DNA from: Flavobacterium sp. NG2
Lineage (GTDB): Bacteria > Bacteroidota > Bacteroidia > Flavobacteriales > Flavobacteriaceae
DNA length: 64,000 nucleotides
Assembly: GCF_034119845.1 (NCBI RefSeq)
Contig: NZ_CP139420.1
Location: 970,001-1,034,000, forward strand
Direction: 5' to 3'
Shown here in pieces: positions 42,619 to 51,431 of the stretch (its first letter is position 1; every line of letters begins with the position of its first letter). A program made the translations under genes and the position numbers. The notes below the pieces were generated by a model. It was not told the DNA's origin, searched no databases, and was given only the letters and a program-made list of their open reading frames with translations.

Positions 42619-43803
42619 TTATTTCACTAACGAAACTTCTAATGGATTATTGATGTTTTCAGAAAACTGGTTCAAGTATTCTTGCCATTCTTGAGCATTT
42701 TTGATGTCGCCTTGTTTTTTCCAAGCGAAACCAGCATAATAAACCACCTTATTATTTTTAACTTTCAAAGTAGCGTAGGCATTACTCAAATCAGGTTTTG
42801 GCGTATCGTAGGTTTCAAAATTACAGAAGTATTTTTTTGAAGCTACAATCGCAGTTCCTATTTCAGAATCACCTATAGGCTCGTAATAGCTTACCCATCC
42901 GTTTTTCTTATTGCCTGTAACCTTTCCTTTTTTTTCATGAAGGGTTAGTCCTGCTTCAATTTTCTTAGTTCCTTCTAATGAAGTTTCGAATTTTGAAAAA
43001 TGACTTCCTAGGTCCAAACTAATGACTTTTGACTCTACAATTTTATTACCGTTAGCATCCCAATCTTCGTATTTCAAATAAAAACTTGTTCGAATAGGCC
43101 CTGTTGTGATGGTTCTCCATGCTGTGTAGTTTTTACCATAGTAATACTGGTCTTTTACTTTAACTGCAATTCCGCCCACACCTCTGCTGACACCCACGTG
43201 AAAATTATCTAAACCTTCACCAGTGTCTTCATGGTAAGATCCTGTTTTATCAGTTGCTTTTTTGTACCATCTATTGATAATCGGATACTCTACTCTTTTT
43301 AACCAAGCATCAACACCACTAGACAAAGTTCCTCCTTTAATTTTGTCCTCAATCATTTTTTGAGCTACTGGACCATATACTCTAAAGGCAACTTTGTTGT
43401 TTTCCCAAGTATAATCATCAGTACGTTCGGGTACAAAACGAGAATAGCAATAGTCTGGGGCTTGAGGTCTCTCTGAAGCCGTAACAGAAATCACCTCGAA
43501 CTCTTGCGTAGTTTTAGCTGATACGACTGGTTGAAATAACAATTCGTCCATGGTTCCGTCTCCGTCAACATCAACTAATTGTGTTACCACTAGTTTTCCT
43601 GTTTTTTTATCTCGAATGCCTAACGGGTTCAAATCATCTACTTTCAAAAAAGACTTGGTTAGTGTAACGGTTTCATAAGAACGTACTTTATTCAAGTTGT
43701 TCTTTACTTTTACCAGAATTACTTTCTCTTTTGGAGCAAACGAAAATAATGCAAAAGCGAAAACAAGACCGCCTATGGTTTTTAATGAGGTCATGGTTGT
43801 CAT
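42619..43803 (-). CDS. DUF4861 secreted protein of a uronate/pectin locus
   Basis: The 394-aa protein has a signal peptide (IGGLVFAFALFSFA) and the DUF4861 layout: a beta-rich protein with VDVDGDGTMDELLFQ, GEGLDNFHVGVSRGVGG and SYYEPIGDSEIGTAIV. Members occur with pectin and uronate genes of Bacteroidota; the activity is not firmly established. It is third in the operon, after kduI and kduD-like genes. Confidence 0.78.
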   Translation of the reverse strand: MTTMTSLKTIGGLVFAFALFSFAPKEKVILVKVKNNLNKVRSYETVTLTKSFLKVDDLNPLGIRDKKTGKLVVTQLVDVDGDGTMDELLFQPVVSAKTTQEFEVISVTASERPQAPDYCYSRFVPERTDDYTWENNKVAFRVYGPVAQKMIEDKIKGGTLSSGVDAWLKRVEYPIINRWYKKATDKTGSYHEDTGEGLDNFHVGVSRGVGGIAVKVKDQYYYGKNYTAWRTITTGPIRTSFYLKYEDWDANGNKIVESKVISLDLGSHFSKFETSLEGTKKIEAGLTLHEKKGKVTGNKKNGWVSYYEPIGDSEIGTAIVASKKYFCNFETYDTPKPDLSNAYATLKVKNNKVVYYAGFAWKKQGDIKNAQEWQEYLNQFSENINNPLEVSLVK

Positions 43804-43815
43804 AGTATAATAGTA

Positions 43816-44613
43816 TTAGGCTTCGTTAGAAGGTTTTCCGATGGTTGCTAAAATTCCGCCATCTACATATAAAATATGTCCATTTACGAAATCACTCGCT
43901 TTTGAACTCAAAAATATAGCAGCACCTTGTAAATCTTCAGGTTCTCCCCAACGAGCTGCTGGAGTTCTTCCAATAATAAAATCATTAAAAGGATGTCCAT
44001 CTACACGAATGGGAGCTGTTTGGCTGGTTGCAAAATAACCAGGTCCTATTCCGTTTGTTTGAATATTAAACCTAGCCCATTCTGTAGCCATATTTTTGGT
44101 TAACATTTTCAAACCTCCTTTTGCAGCAGCATAAGCACTTACAGAATCTCTACCTAATTCACTCATCATTGAGCAAATATTGATAATTTTACCACCATTA
44201 CCGCGTTGAATCATTCCTTTGACAACAGTTCTTGAAACAATAAATGGACTTACTAAATCTACTTTTATTACTTCCTCGAAATCCGCTACTTCCATATCAA
44301 CCATTGGGATTCTTTTGATAATTCCAGCATTGTTAATCAAAATATCAATAGGTCCTACTTCGGCTTCAATTTTAGCAATATTAGCAATAACTGCTGCTTC
44401 ATCAGTAACATCAAATATGTATCCGTAAGCGTCAATGCCAACTGATTTGTATTCTGCTACTGCTTTATCTACTGTTTCTCTTGATGAGCGATCATTTACT
44501 ACAATCTTTGCGCCTGCTTGACCTAAACCTTTGGCCATGGCCATTCCTAATCCGTGAACCGCTCCCGTTACAAGAGCTGTTTTTCCTGTTAAATCAAATA
44601 AATTAATTGACAT
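43816..44613 (-). CDS. kduD: SDR dehydrogenase of the KduD/gluconate 5-dehydrogenase group
   Basis: The 265-aa protein is a short-chain dehydrogenase: NAD site TGAVHGLGMAMA, NNAG motif (LINNAGIIKR), catalytic serine in NICSMMSEL and the YAAAK motif. Between kduI and DUF4861 it most likely reduces 2-keto-3-deoxy-gluconate intermediates in the unsaturated uronate pathway (KduD) or acts as gluconate 5-dehydrogenase, as many flavobacterial relatives are named. Confidence 0.82.
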   Translation of the reverse strand: MSINLFDLTGKTALVTGAVHGLGMAMAKGLGQAGAKIVVNDRSSRETVDKAVAEYKSVGIDAYGYIFDVTDEAAVIANIAKIEAEVGPIDILINNAGIIKRIPMVDMEVADFEEVIKVDLVSPFIVSRTVVKGMIQRGNGGKIINICSMMSELGRDSVSAYAAAKGGLKMLTKNMATEWARFNIQTNGIGPGYFATSQTAPIRVDGHPFNDFIIGRTPAARWGEPEDLQGAAIFLSSKASDFVNGHILYVDGGILATIGKPSNEA

Positions 44614-44635
44614 AGTTGTATCTTTTTTTTTTTAG

Positions 44636-45478
44636 TTATCTTAATTCGGTTATCTTACAAAAATCCATATCTCCATAGTCTAAGTTTTCACCCGCCATTC
44701 CCCAAATAAATGAGTAGTTACTAGTCCCTGAACCCGAGTGAATAGACCATGGTGGAGAAATTACAGCTTGGTTATTATTCATCCAAATATGACGTGTTTC
44801 TTGTGGTTGTCCCATGAAGTGACAAACGGCTTGGTTTTCTGGAATTTCAAAATAGAAATACACTTCCATTCTACGATCGTGCACGTGAGCTGGCATGGTG
44901 TTCCAAACACTTCCTGGCTTCAATGAAGTCATTCCCATTTGCAATTGACAAACATCAACCACACTATTTACTATATATTTTCTTAAAGTACGTGCATTTG
45001 CTGTTTCAGGCGCTCCTAGTTCTACTACCTCTACATCGTTAATACCGATTTTCTTAATTGGATATGCTTTATGCGCTGGGGTGGAGTTGATGTAAAACAT
45101 CGCTGGACTTGCTCCATCAACACTAGAAAAAACTACTTTTTCATTTCCTTGACCTACGTATAATGCTTCTTTATGATCCAATTCGTAAGCTTCTCCATTA
45201 ACGGTAACTGTTCCTTTTCCGCCAATATTGATGATTCCAAGTTCTCTTCTTTCTAAGAAGTAGCTTGCTTTCAATTGGTCGATGCTTTCTAATTCAATAC
45301 TTTTAGTTACTGGAACGACTCCTCCTATTATAAAACGATCATAATGGGAGTAAACTAAGTTTAATTTATCCTCCTCCATTACATTTTCGATTAAAAATTC
45401 AGAGCGTAATTTTTCTGTATCATACGATTTTACCTCTGTTGGAGATGCCGCATATCGAGATTCATATTTATTTTTCAT
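44636..45478 (-). CDS. kduI: 5-dehydro-4-deoxy-D-glucuronate isomerase
   Basis: KduI isomerises the product of unsaturated uronate from pectin (or similar polymers) to 3-deoxy-D-glycero-2,5-hexodiulosonate. The 280-aa cupin protein has the metal site histidines in PAHVHDRRMEVYFYFEIP and HIWMNNNQAVISPPWSIHSG, as in E. coli KduI. It heads the minus-strand operon and starts 44 bases from a perfect palindrome facing lacI. Confidence 0.92.
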   Translation of the reverse strand: MKNKYESRYAASPTEVKSYDTEKLRSEFLIENVMEEDKLNLVYSHYDRFIIGGVVPVTKSIELESIDQLKASYFLERRELGIINIGGKGTVTVNGEAYELDHKEALYVGQGNEKVVFSSVDGASPAMFYINSTPAHKAYPIKKIGINDVEVVELGAPETANARTLRKYIVNSVVDVCQLQMGMTSLKPGSVWNTMPAHVHDRRMEVYFYFEIPENQAVCHFMGQPQETRHIWMNNNQAVISPPWSIHSGSGTSNYSFIWGMAGENLDYGDMDFCKITELR

Positions 45479-45521
45479 CCTTAGTGGTTTTTAAATTTTG
45501 GTAAATATAAAAATATTTTTT

Positions 45522-45545
45522 CAAAATACAATCGATTGTATTTTG
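45522..45545. promoter_or_regulatory. Perfect 24-bp palindrome, likely LacI operator
   Basis: The sequence around the core AATACAATCGATTGTATT is an exact palindrome, with the CG centre usual for LacI-family operators. It overlaps the -33 region of the regulator's own promoter and lies just ahead of kduI, so one site could control both. Confidence 0.75.
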
Positions 45546-45565
45546 TTTTTTATTCACTATATTTG
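45536..45565 (+). promoter_or_regulatory. Promoter of the lacI-family gene
   Basis: TTG at 45536-45538 and TATATTTG at 45558-45565 are spaced by 19 bases. A second -7-like box (TATCTTTG, 45611-45618) lies nearer the start codon. Confidence 0.6.
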
Positions 45566-45628
45566 AAACTAACCAATTGCAGGGCAATAATATTTTTTCA
45601 AATTAATACTTATCTTTGGACGCAATAA

Positions 45629-46663
45629 ATGACCATGAAAAACAATAATGTAACCATACATGATATTTCTAAAGCGTTAGGAATTGATAGTTCAACGGTG
45701 TCTAGAGCACTTAACAATAGTCCACGAGTTTCTCAAAAAACAAAAGACAAAATTGCAAAAAAGGCACAGGAGATGGGGTACCAACGCAATAGCTTGGCTT
45801 CAAAATTACGTACTAATAAAACACATAGTATCGGTGTCATTGTTCCTCGTATTTCGAGACACTTTTTCTCTTCGGTAATTGCTGGGATTGAGGAAACTGC
45901 TTTTGATGCGGGGTATGATGTGATTATTTGCCAATCTTTAGAAAGTTTTGAACGCGAAAAAAAATTGATGGAAACCTTATCTTCGAATAGAGTGGACGGA
46001 ATTTTGATTTCGATTTCGATGGAGACGACCAGTTATGATCATTTTAAAGAATACCAAAAGCAAGGATTTCCGATACTCTTTTTTGACCGACCTTGTACTT
46101 TAGCCCACAGTACCAATATCATTATTGATGATTACAAAATAAGTTTTGAAGCAACCGAGCACCTTATTCAACAAGGGTGTAGAAATATTGTTCATTTTTC
46201 TGGACCGAAGGAATTAGAATTATACATCAAAAGAACCAACGGTTATAAAGCCGCCTTGGTAAAATACGGAATTCCAATTCAAGAAGAGTACATTCTAGAA
46301 TCGCATTTGATGCAAGAAGACGGAATTGTATTGGCCAAAAAAATATTAGAACTCCCAAAGGTAGACGCTGTATTTTCTGGAAATGATACTGCAGCTATAA
46401 GTGCTATGCAGTATTTAAAAGAAAATGGAATCCAAATTCCACAAGATATTGCTTTTGTTGGATTTAGTAACGAACCCATTTCGGCTGTTATGGAACCTTC
46501 GTTGACGACCATCAAGCAACCCGATTTTGAGATGGGGAAAATTGCATCTTCGCTACTTTTTGAACAAATCGAAAGTAAATCGACGATTAAAGCAAATCAA
46601 ATTAAAATCTTAGAACCAGAACTTGTTATTCGGAATTCGTCCATAAAAAAAGCCAGCAGATAA
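45629..46663 (+). CDS. LacI-family transcriptional regulator
   Basis: The 344-aa protein has an N-terminal LacI helix-turn-helix (VTIHDISKALGIDSSTVSRA) with hinge helix (NSLASKLRTNKT), then a periplasmic-binding-protein-like sensor domain (IGVIVPRISRHFFSSVIAGI, VDAVFSGNDTAAISAM). Divergent from kduI and sharing the palindrome, it probably represses the uronate genes until an intermediate binds. Two ATGs (45629, 45635) are close together; either is possible. Confidence 0.88.
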   Translation: MTMKNNNVTIHDISKALGIDSSTVSRALNNSPRVSQKTKDKIAKKAQEMGYQRNSLASKLRTNKTHSIGVIVPRISRHFFSSVIAGIEETAFDAGYDVIICQSLESFEREKKLMETLSSNRVDGILISISMETTSYDHFKEYQKQGFPILFFDRPCTLAHSTNIIIDDYKISFEATEHLIQQGCRNIVHFSGPKELELYIKRTNGYKAALVKYGIPIQEEYILESHLMQEDGIVLAKKILELPKVDAVFSGNDTAAISAMQYLKENGIQIPQDIAFVGFSNEPISAVMEPSLTTIKQPDFEMGKIASSLLFEQIESKSTIKANQIKILEPELVIRNSSIKKASR

Positions 46664-46678
46664 AAATCTGATGGCTTC
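46651..46678 (+). terminator. Terminator overlapping the end of lacI
   Basis: GCCAGCAGAT and ATCTGATGGC pair around AAAA, with one mismatch; the left arm lies within the last codons of the gene. The region between convergent genes is only 38 bases. Confidence 0.55.
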
Positions 46679-46701
46679 CTTAAAAAGGTTTATGTTGATT
46701 G

Positions 46702-47358
46702 TTAGTTTTTCAAATCCTTAATAACCTTGAACGCTACATCTACTTGCTCTTCACTTACTAAAATGGTGAATTCATTTGAAGTAGAGATTACTTCGTTGAT
46801 GATAATTCCTTCCCAAGCCAAACGTTGGAAAATAAAATAATAGATTCCAGGAATCACTATGTTTTCTTTTGGTAATTTAACCGTAATTGAAGCTAAATTT
46901 TCAATTTTTTGAAGTAATTTTTCGTTAGTAAAATGTTTATCTACTAATGTATTTACAGTATTACTCACCACGATATTGATTTCGTTCACACCTCTTGACG
47001 AAGTATAAAAAACATCTGGAAAAGCATTGATGTCTGCTAGTAACTCTGCTTGTTTGTTTAAAACTGTTTCTGAAATCGCAAAAGCATAATCAGTCAAAGC
47101 AGAACGTACAGTAATCTCACCAATATTTTTAATTACTTTATTGATTTTATGATTGAGTCTAAAATCCAACTCCTCAGTTAATCGCTTCAAAGACATTACT
47201 ACAGCCCCTTGTTTTACTTCTTTGCCGAACTCACTTTCTAATTCTGACATGATATTTCTAGACAATGAAGTTAGATTAATAATCCCTAGCGATAAAGCAT
47301 TCAATAAAAAAGGCTTTGTCTTGATGTAATTCTCTACAATTGACGATACAGTTTTCAT
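46702..47358 (-). CDS. Hypothetical protein with C-terminal ACT-like domain
   Basis: The 218-aa protein has an N-terminal helical part, with a wHTH-like look (LGIINLTSLSRNIMSELES), and two repeated ACT-like beta-alpha modules (INIVVSNTVNTLVDKHF; the last with GIYYFIFQRLAWEGIIINEV and FTILVSEEQVDVAFKVI, resembling the aspartokinase C-terminus). No kinase domain is present. It may sense an amino acid, but I cannot name the family. Confidence 0.65.
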   Translation of the reverse strand: MKTVSSIVENYIKTKPFLLNALSLGIINLTSLSRNIMSELESEFGKEVKQGAVVMSLKRLTEELDFRLNHKINKVIKNIGEITVRSALTDYAFAISETVLNKQAELLADINAFPDVFYTSSRGVNEINIVVSNTVNTLVDKHFTNEKLLQKIENLASITVKLPKENIVIPGIYYFIFQRLAWEGIIINEVISTSNEFTILVSEEQVDVAFKVIKDLKN

Positions 47359-47476
47359 AATTGATATACGTATTTTTACTTAGATTCAGCAGTTTTTCTC
47401 TGCGCTTTTTGTTAAAAACTGGTGCAAAGATAAATAAAAAACAATTTGTTACAAATATAACACGTAAAAATATCGT

Positions 47477-47836
47477 CTAAAAATGAAAAAAAGCATCTGT
47501 AAGGTGTTCTATTACAAAGGAATTCTTATCCTTGTGGATTGAAATCACATCAAAACGAACCTCCAAATCCAAATTTTTTGCGCATACGTATTCGTCTACA
47601 GCCCTTGTAAGTAGTCGGATTTTCTTCGAATTGACTGCTTCAATTGGTAAACCAATTTCTATCGATGAACGAGTCTTAACTTCGACAATTGCGAGGGTTT
47701 CATTTTTCTGACAAACTATATCGATTTCGGCTTTTTGAAACCGCCAATTTCGGTCTAAAACGGTATATCCATTTTCTTTTAGAAAATTTACCGCCATTTC
47801 TTCTCCTAATTTACCTAATTCATTGTGTGCAGCCAT
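47477..47836 (-). CDS. yraN: YraN-family protein (UPF0102)
   Basis: The 119-aa protein has a PD-(D/E)XK-like core: GEEMAVNFLKENGYTVLDRN, then EIDIVCQKNETLAIVEVKTR (D...ExK). It matches the YraN family of predicted nucleases, often near recombination genes. Length is normal for the family. Confidence 0.9.
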   Translation of the reverse strand: MAAHNELGKLGEEMAVNFLKENGYTVLDRNWRFQKAEIDIVCQKNETLAIVEVKTRSSIEIGLPIEAVNSKKIRLLTRAVDEYVCAKNLDLEVRFDVISIHKDKNSFVIEHLTDAFFHF

Positions 47837-47965
47837 TAGTAACTTTTAACTGAAAAAATTCAAAAAATAAGTATTTGTACTAGGTTTTTAAAATAATGGA
47901 TTTATTTCTGTTTTGTTTAAAAAACAAATATATCTATAGGCTTCTGAATTGACTTTGGAGAAAAA

Positions 47966-49018
47966 TTATTCAAAGACAACAGTGGTTTTAGTTGCATTTA
48001 CATCAATTGTAATAGTGTTTCCTAAAATTAAAGCGCGATTATCTTGTATATGACCCGCTGGAAAATTGTAAACAATGGGGATGTTGAAGTCTTTGGTTAC
48101 ATCTTCAATTATTTCAAGTGCATTTTTACCCCAAGGAATGTCATTGTCTTTCATACTGCTCATCGCACCCACAAGTATCCCTTTGATGCTTTCCAAACAA
48201 CCATTGCGTTTTAGATTCAGCATCATACGATCTACATGGTATAGGTATTCGTCTAAGTCTTCGATAAAAAGAATTTTATCCTTACAATCAATCGCTGATG
48301 GCGAACCAAACAAACTGTATAAAATCGATAAATTCCCACCAACAAGCTCACCTGTAGCTGTGCCCAATTTATTCATGGCATGAGGTGCGATGCGATAACA
48401 TAATTTCTCTCCAAACAATGAAATTCGCAAGCTCTCTATGGCTTCTTTTGAAGCTTTTGGAACACTTATAGGCATAATACCATGAATAGATTTGTATCCC
48501 ATTGTATTCAAATGATTGTGTAAAACCGTTACATCGCTAAATCCGACAATCCACTTCGGATTTTGTTTGAATTTAGTAAAGTCTAACATATCAATCATAC
48601 GAACAGTACCATAACCGCCACGCACACACCAAATGGCTTTGATATTCGGATTGTCCATTTGAACTTGAAAGTCAGCGGCACGTTCTTCGTCACTTCCAGC
48701 CAATTGGTTTTGTTCAAGACCTATCGTTTTGCCAATTACTACTTCAAGTCCCCAACTGTGTAATAAATCGATAGTAGGTTTTAAGTTATCTACAGGATTT
48801 TTTCGAGCGGTTGAAACAATAGCGATAGTGTCTCCTTTTTGCAAATAAGCAGGTGTAATCATAGAAATTTGAGATTGGCAGTTTAAACTAAAAAAAGCAA
48901 AAAATAAAAATAGGCAAGGATGCCAATTTAAGGTATTAAAAGGACACCAAATGTGCGGAATATGCATATTTTTCTTTTGCAAAATAATTAAAAATGAGTT
49001 GGCCCTAATATAGGACAA
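47966..49018 (-). CDS. LD-carboxypeptidase (peptidase S66)
   Basis: This enzyme trims the terminal D-alanine from tetrapeptides in peptidoglycan recycling. The 350-aa protein has the S66 nucleophile elbow in IVGFSDVTVLH and the conserved WCVRGGYGTVRMI. The catalytic glutamate and histidine are in IEDLDEYLYHVDRM and FPAGHIQDNRAL. The first 50 residues (including LFLFFAFFSLNCQSQ) resemble a signal or lipoprotein leader, so the true start may be one of the later ATGs and the enzyme may be exported. Confidence 0.85.
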   Translation of the reverse strand: MSYIRANSFLIILQKKNMHIPHIWCPFNTLNWHPCLFLFFAFFSLNCQSQISMITPAYLQKGDTIAIVSTARKNPVDNLKPTIDLLHSWGLEVVIGKTIGLEQNQLAGSDEERAADFQVQMDNPNIKAIWCVRGGYGTVRMIDMLDFTKFKQNPKWIVGFSDVTVLHNHLNTMGYKSIHGIMPISVPKASKEAIESLRISLFGEKLCYRIAPHAMNKLGTATGELVGGNLSILYSLFGSPSAIDCKDKILFIEDLDEYLYHVDRMMLNLKRNGCLESIKGILVGAMSSMKDNDIPWGKNALEIIEDVTKDFNIPIVYNFPAGHIQDNRALILGNTITIDVNATKTTVVFE

Positions 49019-49281
49019 AACAAATATAAGGTTTTTAAAAATACTTTGAATAAACTAATTTTGTTTTAGTATTTTTACTACGAAATCATCTAAGAATAAC
49101 GCTTCGGTTTTTACCGCAGATTGCATTAACTATTCGCTATCGCTCGTGGCGCAAATTTTATTTCAATTGAGCCGCTTTAAACGGAATTAGCGCAAATTAA
49201 TGTATTCAATGTATTTCAATAAATCTGCGAATTTGCGGTTATTCTTTTTGACTCATGTTTACCTACTAAACATTACTTGCT
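49019..49281. other. Intergenic region with degraded repeats
   Basis: No gene. Contains CCGCAGATTGCATTAACTA and TAAATCTGCGAATTTGCGG-type stretches, similar to the low-information repeats at 30.2 and 40.5 kb. Confidence 0.45.
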
Positions 49282-50388
49282 ATGAAGGCTTTGTATTATA
49301 TACTTTTTGGAGCATTATGTCTATCACTAAATAGCAACGCCCAATCGAAAAAATTCAACATCCACACCATTGCTTTCTATAATTTTGAAAACTTATTTGA
49401 TACGATCAACGACCCCACAACACATGATGATGAATGGACACCAACTGGATTTCAACGTTGGACTTCAAAAAAATACCATCAAAAACTACTCAATTTATCC
49501 AGAGTCCTAGCCGAAATAGGAAGTGCTGACAATCCCAATTCTCCAACACTCATTGGTTGTTCTGAAATAGAAAATCGCGCTGTACTGGAAGATGTAATCA
49601 AACAACCACTCATTATTAACAAAGACTATGGCATCATTCATTACGATTCGCCAGATAAACGAGGAATCGACGTTGCTTTATTGTATCAAAAACAATATTT
49701 CAAACCTACTTCTTATGTTAATATTCCGTTGATTCTTTATAACAAAGACCAAAAAGCAATTCCAAAAGCAATTGTAAATGACAACAGAGAGGACGATCTC
49801 CAACCTCAAACTCAAAACAATAGAATTTTTACTCGTGACCAACTTTTAGTAACGGGTTTTCTTGATAATGAAGAAATCCACATTATTGTCAATCACTGGC
49901 CTTCACGCTCTGGTGGTGAGAAAAAATCGAGTCCGCTGCGTGAAGCCGCTGGTGCTTTAAATCGTAGAATCATTGATTCCCTACAACGTATCAATCCAAA
50001 AGCAAAAGTCATCACTTTGGGTGACCTTAATGACAGCCCTTTCAACAACAGCATTAAAAGAGAACTTAACGCTAAAGCTAAGAAAGAAGAAGTTCCGCTA
50101 CTGGGCATCTACAATCCGTTTGAAGAAATGGCAAATCAAGGACTAGGCACAATTGCTTTTAGAGACAGTTGGGATATTTTTGACCAAATAATGGTTACGC
50201 ATTCCCTAATCCAAAGCGATTTTTCAAAATACCAATTCTGGAAAGCGGGTATTTACAACAAACCCTTTTTAATCCAAACTACAGGTTTATACAAAGGCTA
50301 TCCTAAACGCCATTCTGCTACCGAGGTGGGATTTAGCGACCATTTCCCGGTTTACATTTATTTGATTAAAGAGGACAAAAGGCGATAA
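49282..50388 (+). CDS. Secreted endonuclease/exonuclease/phosphatase-fold protein
   Basis: The 368-aa protein has a signal peptide (ALYYILFGALCLSLNSNAQ) and the EEP fold: FYNFENLFDT, the metal-binding glutamate in IGCSEIENR, INHWPSR, LGDLNDSPF and the end GFSDHFPVYI with the catalytic Asp-His. It may hydrolyse extracellular DNA/RNA or phosphoesters. Confidence 0.85.
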   Translation: MKALYYILFGALCLSLNSNAQSKKFNIHTIAFYNFENLFDTINDPTTHDDEWTPTGFQRWTSKKYHQKLLNLSRVLAEIGSADNPNSPTLIGCSEIENRAVLEDVIKQPLIINKDYGIIHYDSPDKRGIDVALLYQKQYFKPTSYVNIPLILYNKDQKAIPKAIVNDNREDDLQPQTQNNRIFTRDQLLVTGFLDNEEIHIIVNHWPSRSGGEKKSSPLREAAGALNRRIIDSLQRINPKAKVITLGDLNDSPFNNSIKRELNAKAKKEEVPLLGIYNPFEEMANQGLGTIAFRDSWDIFDQIMVTHSLIQSDFSKYQFWKAGIYNKPFLIQTTGLYKGYPKRHSATEVGFSDHFPVYIYLIKEDKRR

Positions 50389-50766
50389 TTTTTTAAACAC
50401 AAAGGGCACTAAGAATGCACCAAGCTCACTAAGATTTTACCGCTAAGTTACTAAGCAATGAAGAAGAAATTCTACTGATACTTAAAGATCTTTAATTACA
50501 CCCAACGCGTCTTTAACCAAATAAATAATTTAAAAAAAGAAACACAGATTTAAGAAATCAGAAAAATTTAAAGAAATCATTGTCAGAAAGTCAACCCGCT
50601 TAGATGCTCTTATATTTCTTAAATGTTTTAATTCCGTCATAACAGTAAAACCTTTGTGTTCTTAGTGCCCTTTGTGTTTAAGCTAGCCATCAAAAATCTT
50701 TAGTGCCTTTGCGCCCTAGCGGTAAAATCCGTACCTTAGCTCTTCACATTCAAAAAGCATTCTAAA
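50389..50766. other. Intergenic region with single copies of the CACAAAG repeat
   Basis: No gene. Holds AACACAAAGGGCACTAAGAA and CACAGATTTAAGAAATCAG, plus a reverse-oriented GCCCTTTGTGTTTAAG further on, related to the units of the 41.5-42.5 kb array. Confidence 0.55.
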
Positions 50767-51297
50767 ATGGCCATAGCACCTCCTTTCAACCTACATAAAT
50801 GGATTGACGAAAACCGTCATTTACTCAAACCGCCGGTAGGTAACCGCAACCTTTACAAAGAATCTGGTGATTATATCGTGATGATTGTTGCTGGGCCTAA
50901 CGCACGTAAAGACTACCATTACAACGAAACCGAAGAACTTTTTTATCAAATAGAAGGCTCCATCAAAGTCATCATTCAAGAAGACGGCCAACGCAAAGAA
51001 ATGGAACTTCATGCGGGCGATATGTACCTGCACCCAGCTCAAGTGCCCCATTCACCCGTTCGTTCCGAAGGTTCTATTGGACTTGTAATCGAACGCAAAC
51101 GTAAGGGACTCGGGCTCAAGGACGGACTCCTTTGGCACTGCGACAATTGCAACCATAAACTATACGAAGTACATTTTGAACTCCACGATATTGAGAAAGA
51201 TTTTCTAACTCACTTTAAACATTTTTATGGTTCAGAGGAATTAAGAACCTGTGACAATTGTGGTACGGTAATGGAAACTGACCCGAGATTTATTTAA
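50767..51297 (+). CDS. 3-hydroxyanthranilate 3,4-dioxygenase
   Basis: This kynurenine-pathway enzyme opens the ring of 3-hydroxyanthranilate on the way to quinolinate and NAD. The 176-aa cupin has the iron site (HYNETEEFLFYQ-like: DYHYNETEELFYQIEG, then HPAQVPHSPVR) and the C-terminal rubredoxin-like pairs WHCDNCNH and RTCDNCGT of the bacterial type. No other kynurenine gene lies in the window. Confidence 0.92.
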   Translation: MAIAPPFNLHKWIDENRHLLKPPVGNRNLYKESGDYIVMIVAGPNARKDYHYNETEELFYQIEGSIKVIIQEDGQRKEMELHAGDMYLHPAQVPHSPVRSEGSIGLVIERKRKGLGLKDGLLWHCDNCNHKLYEVHFELHDIEKDFLTHFKHFYGSEELRTCDNCGTVMETDPRFI

Positions 51298-51306
51298 TAT
51301 TTTAAG

Positions 51307-51387
51307 GAGCTATTTCCCGCTATCCGCTTTATCTTGTGGCGGCATAAATGCCCGCCGCCACAAGGATGCCGCTTCTATCGGGGCTAA
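51307..51387 (+). repeat. Dispersed repeat, copy 3 (short, diverged)
   Basis: Contains CTATTTCCCGCTATCCGCTT and the end CGGGGCTAA, like copies 1 and 2, plus a perfect hairpin TTGTGGCGGC (51334-51343) / GCCGCCACAA (51354-51363). Its similarity to copies 1 and 2 is only partial. It fills the space ahead of the ALDH7 gene. Confidence 0.5.
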
Positions 51388-51431
51388 AACATCCTATTTC
51401 ACAAAATGATTTTTATTCAATTCAAGCAACA

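Noticed and set aside
51348..51431. N-terminal extension of the ALDH7 protein
   Set aside because: These codons lie partly within the intergenic repeat and do not resemble the family. The ATG at 51432 fits better.
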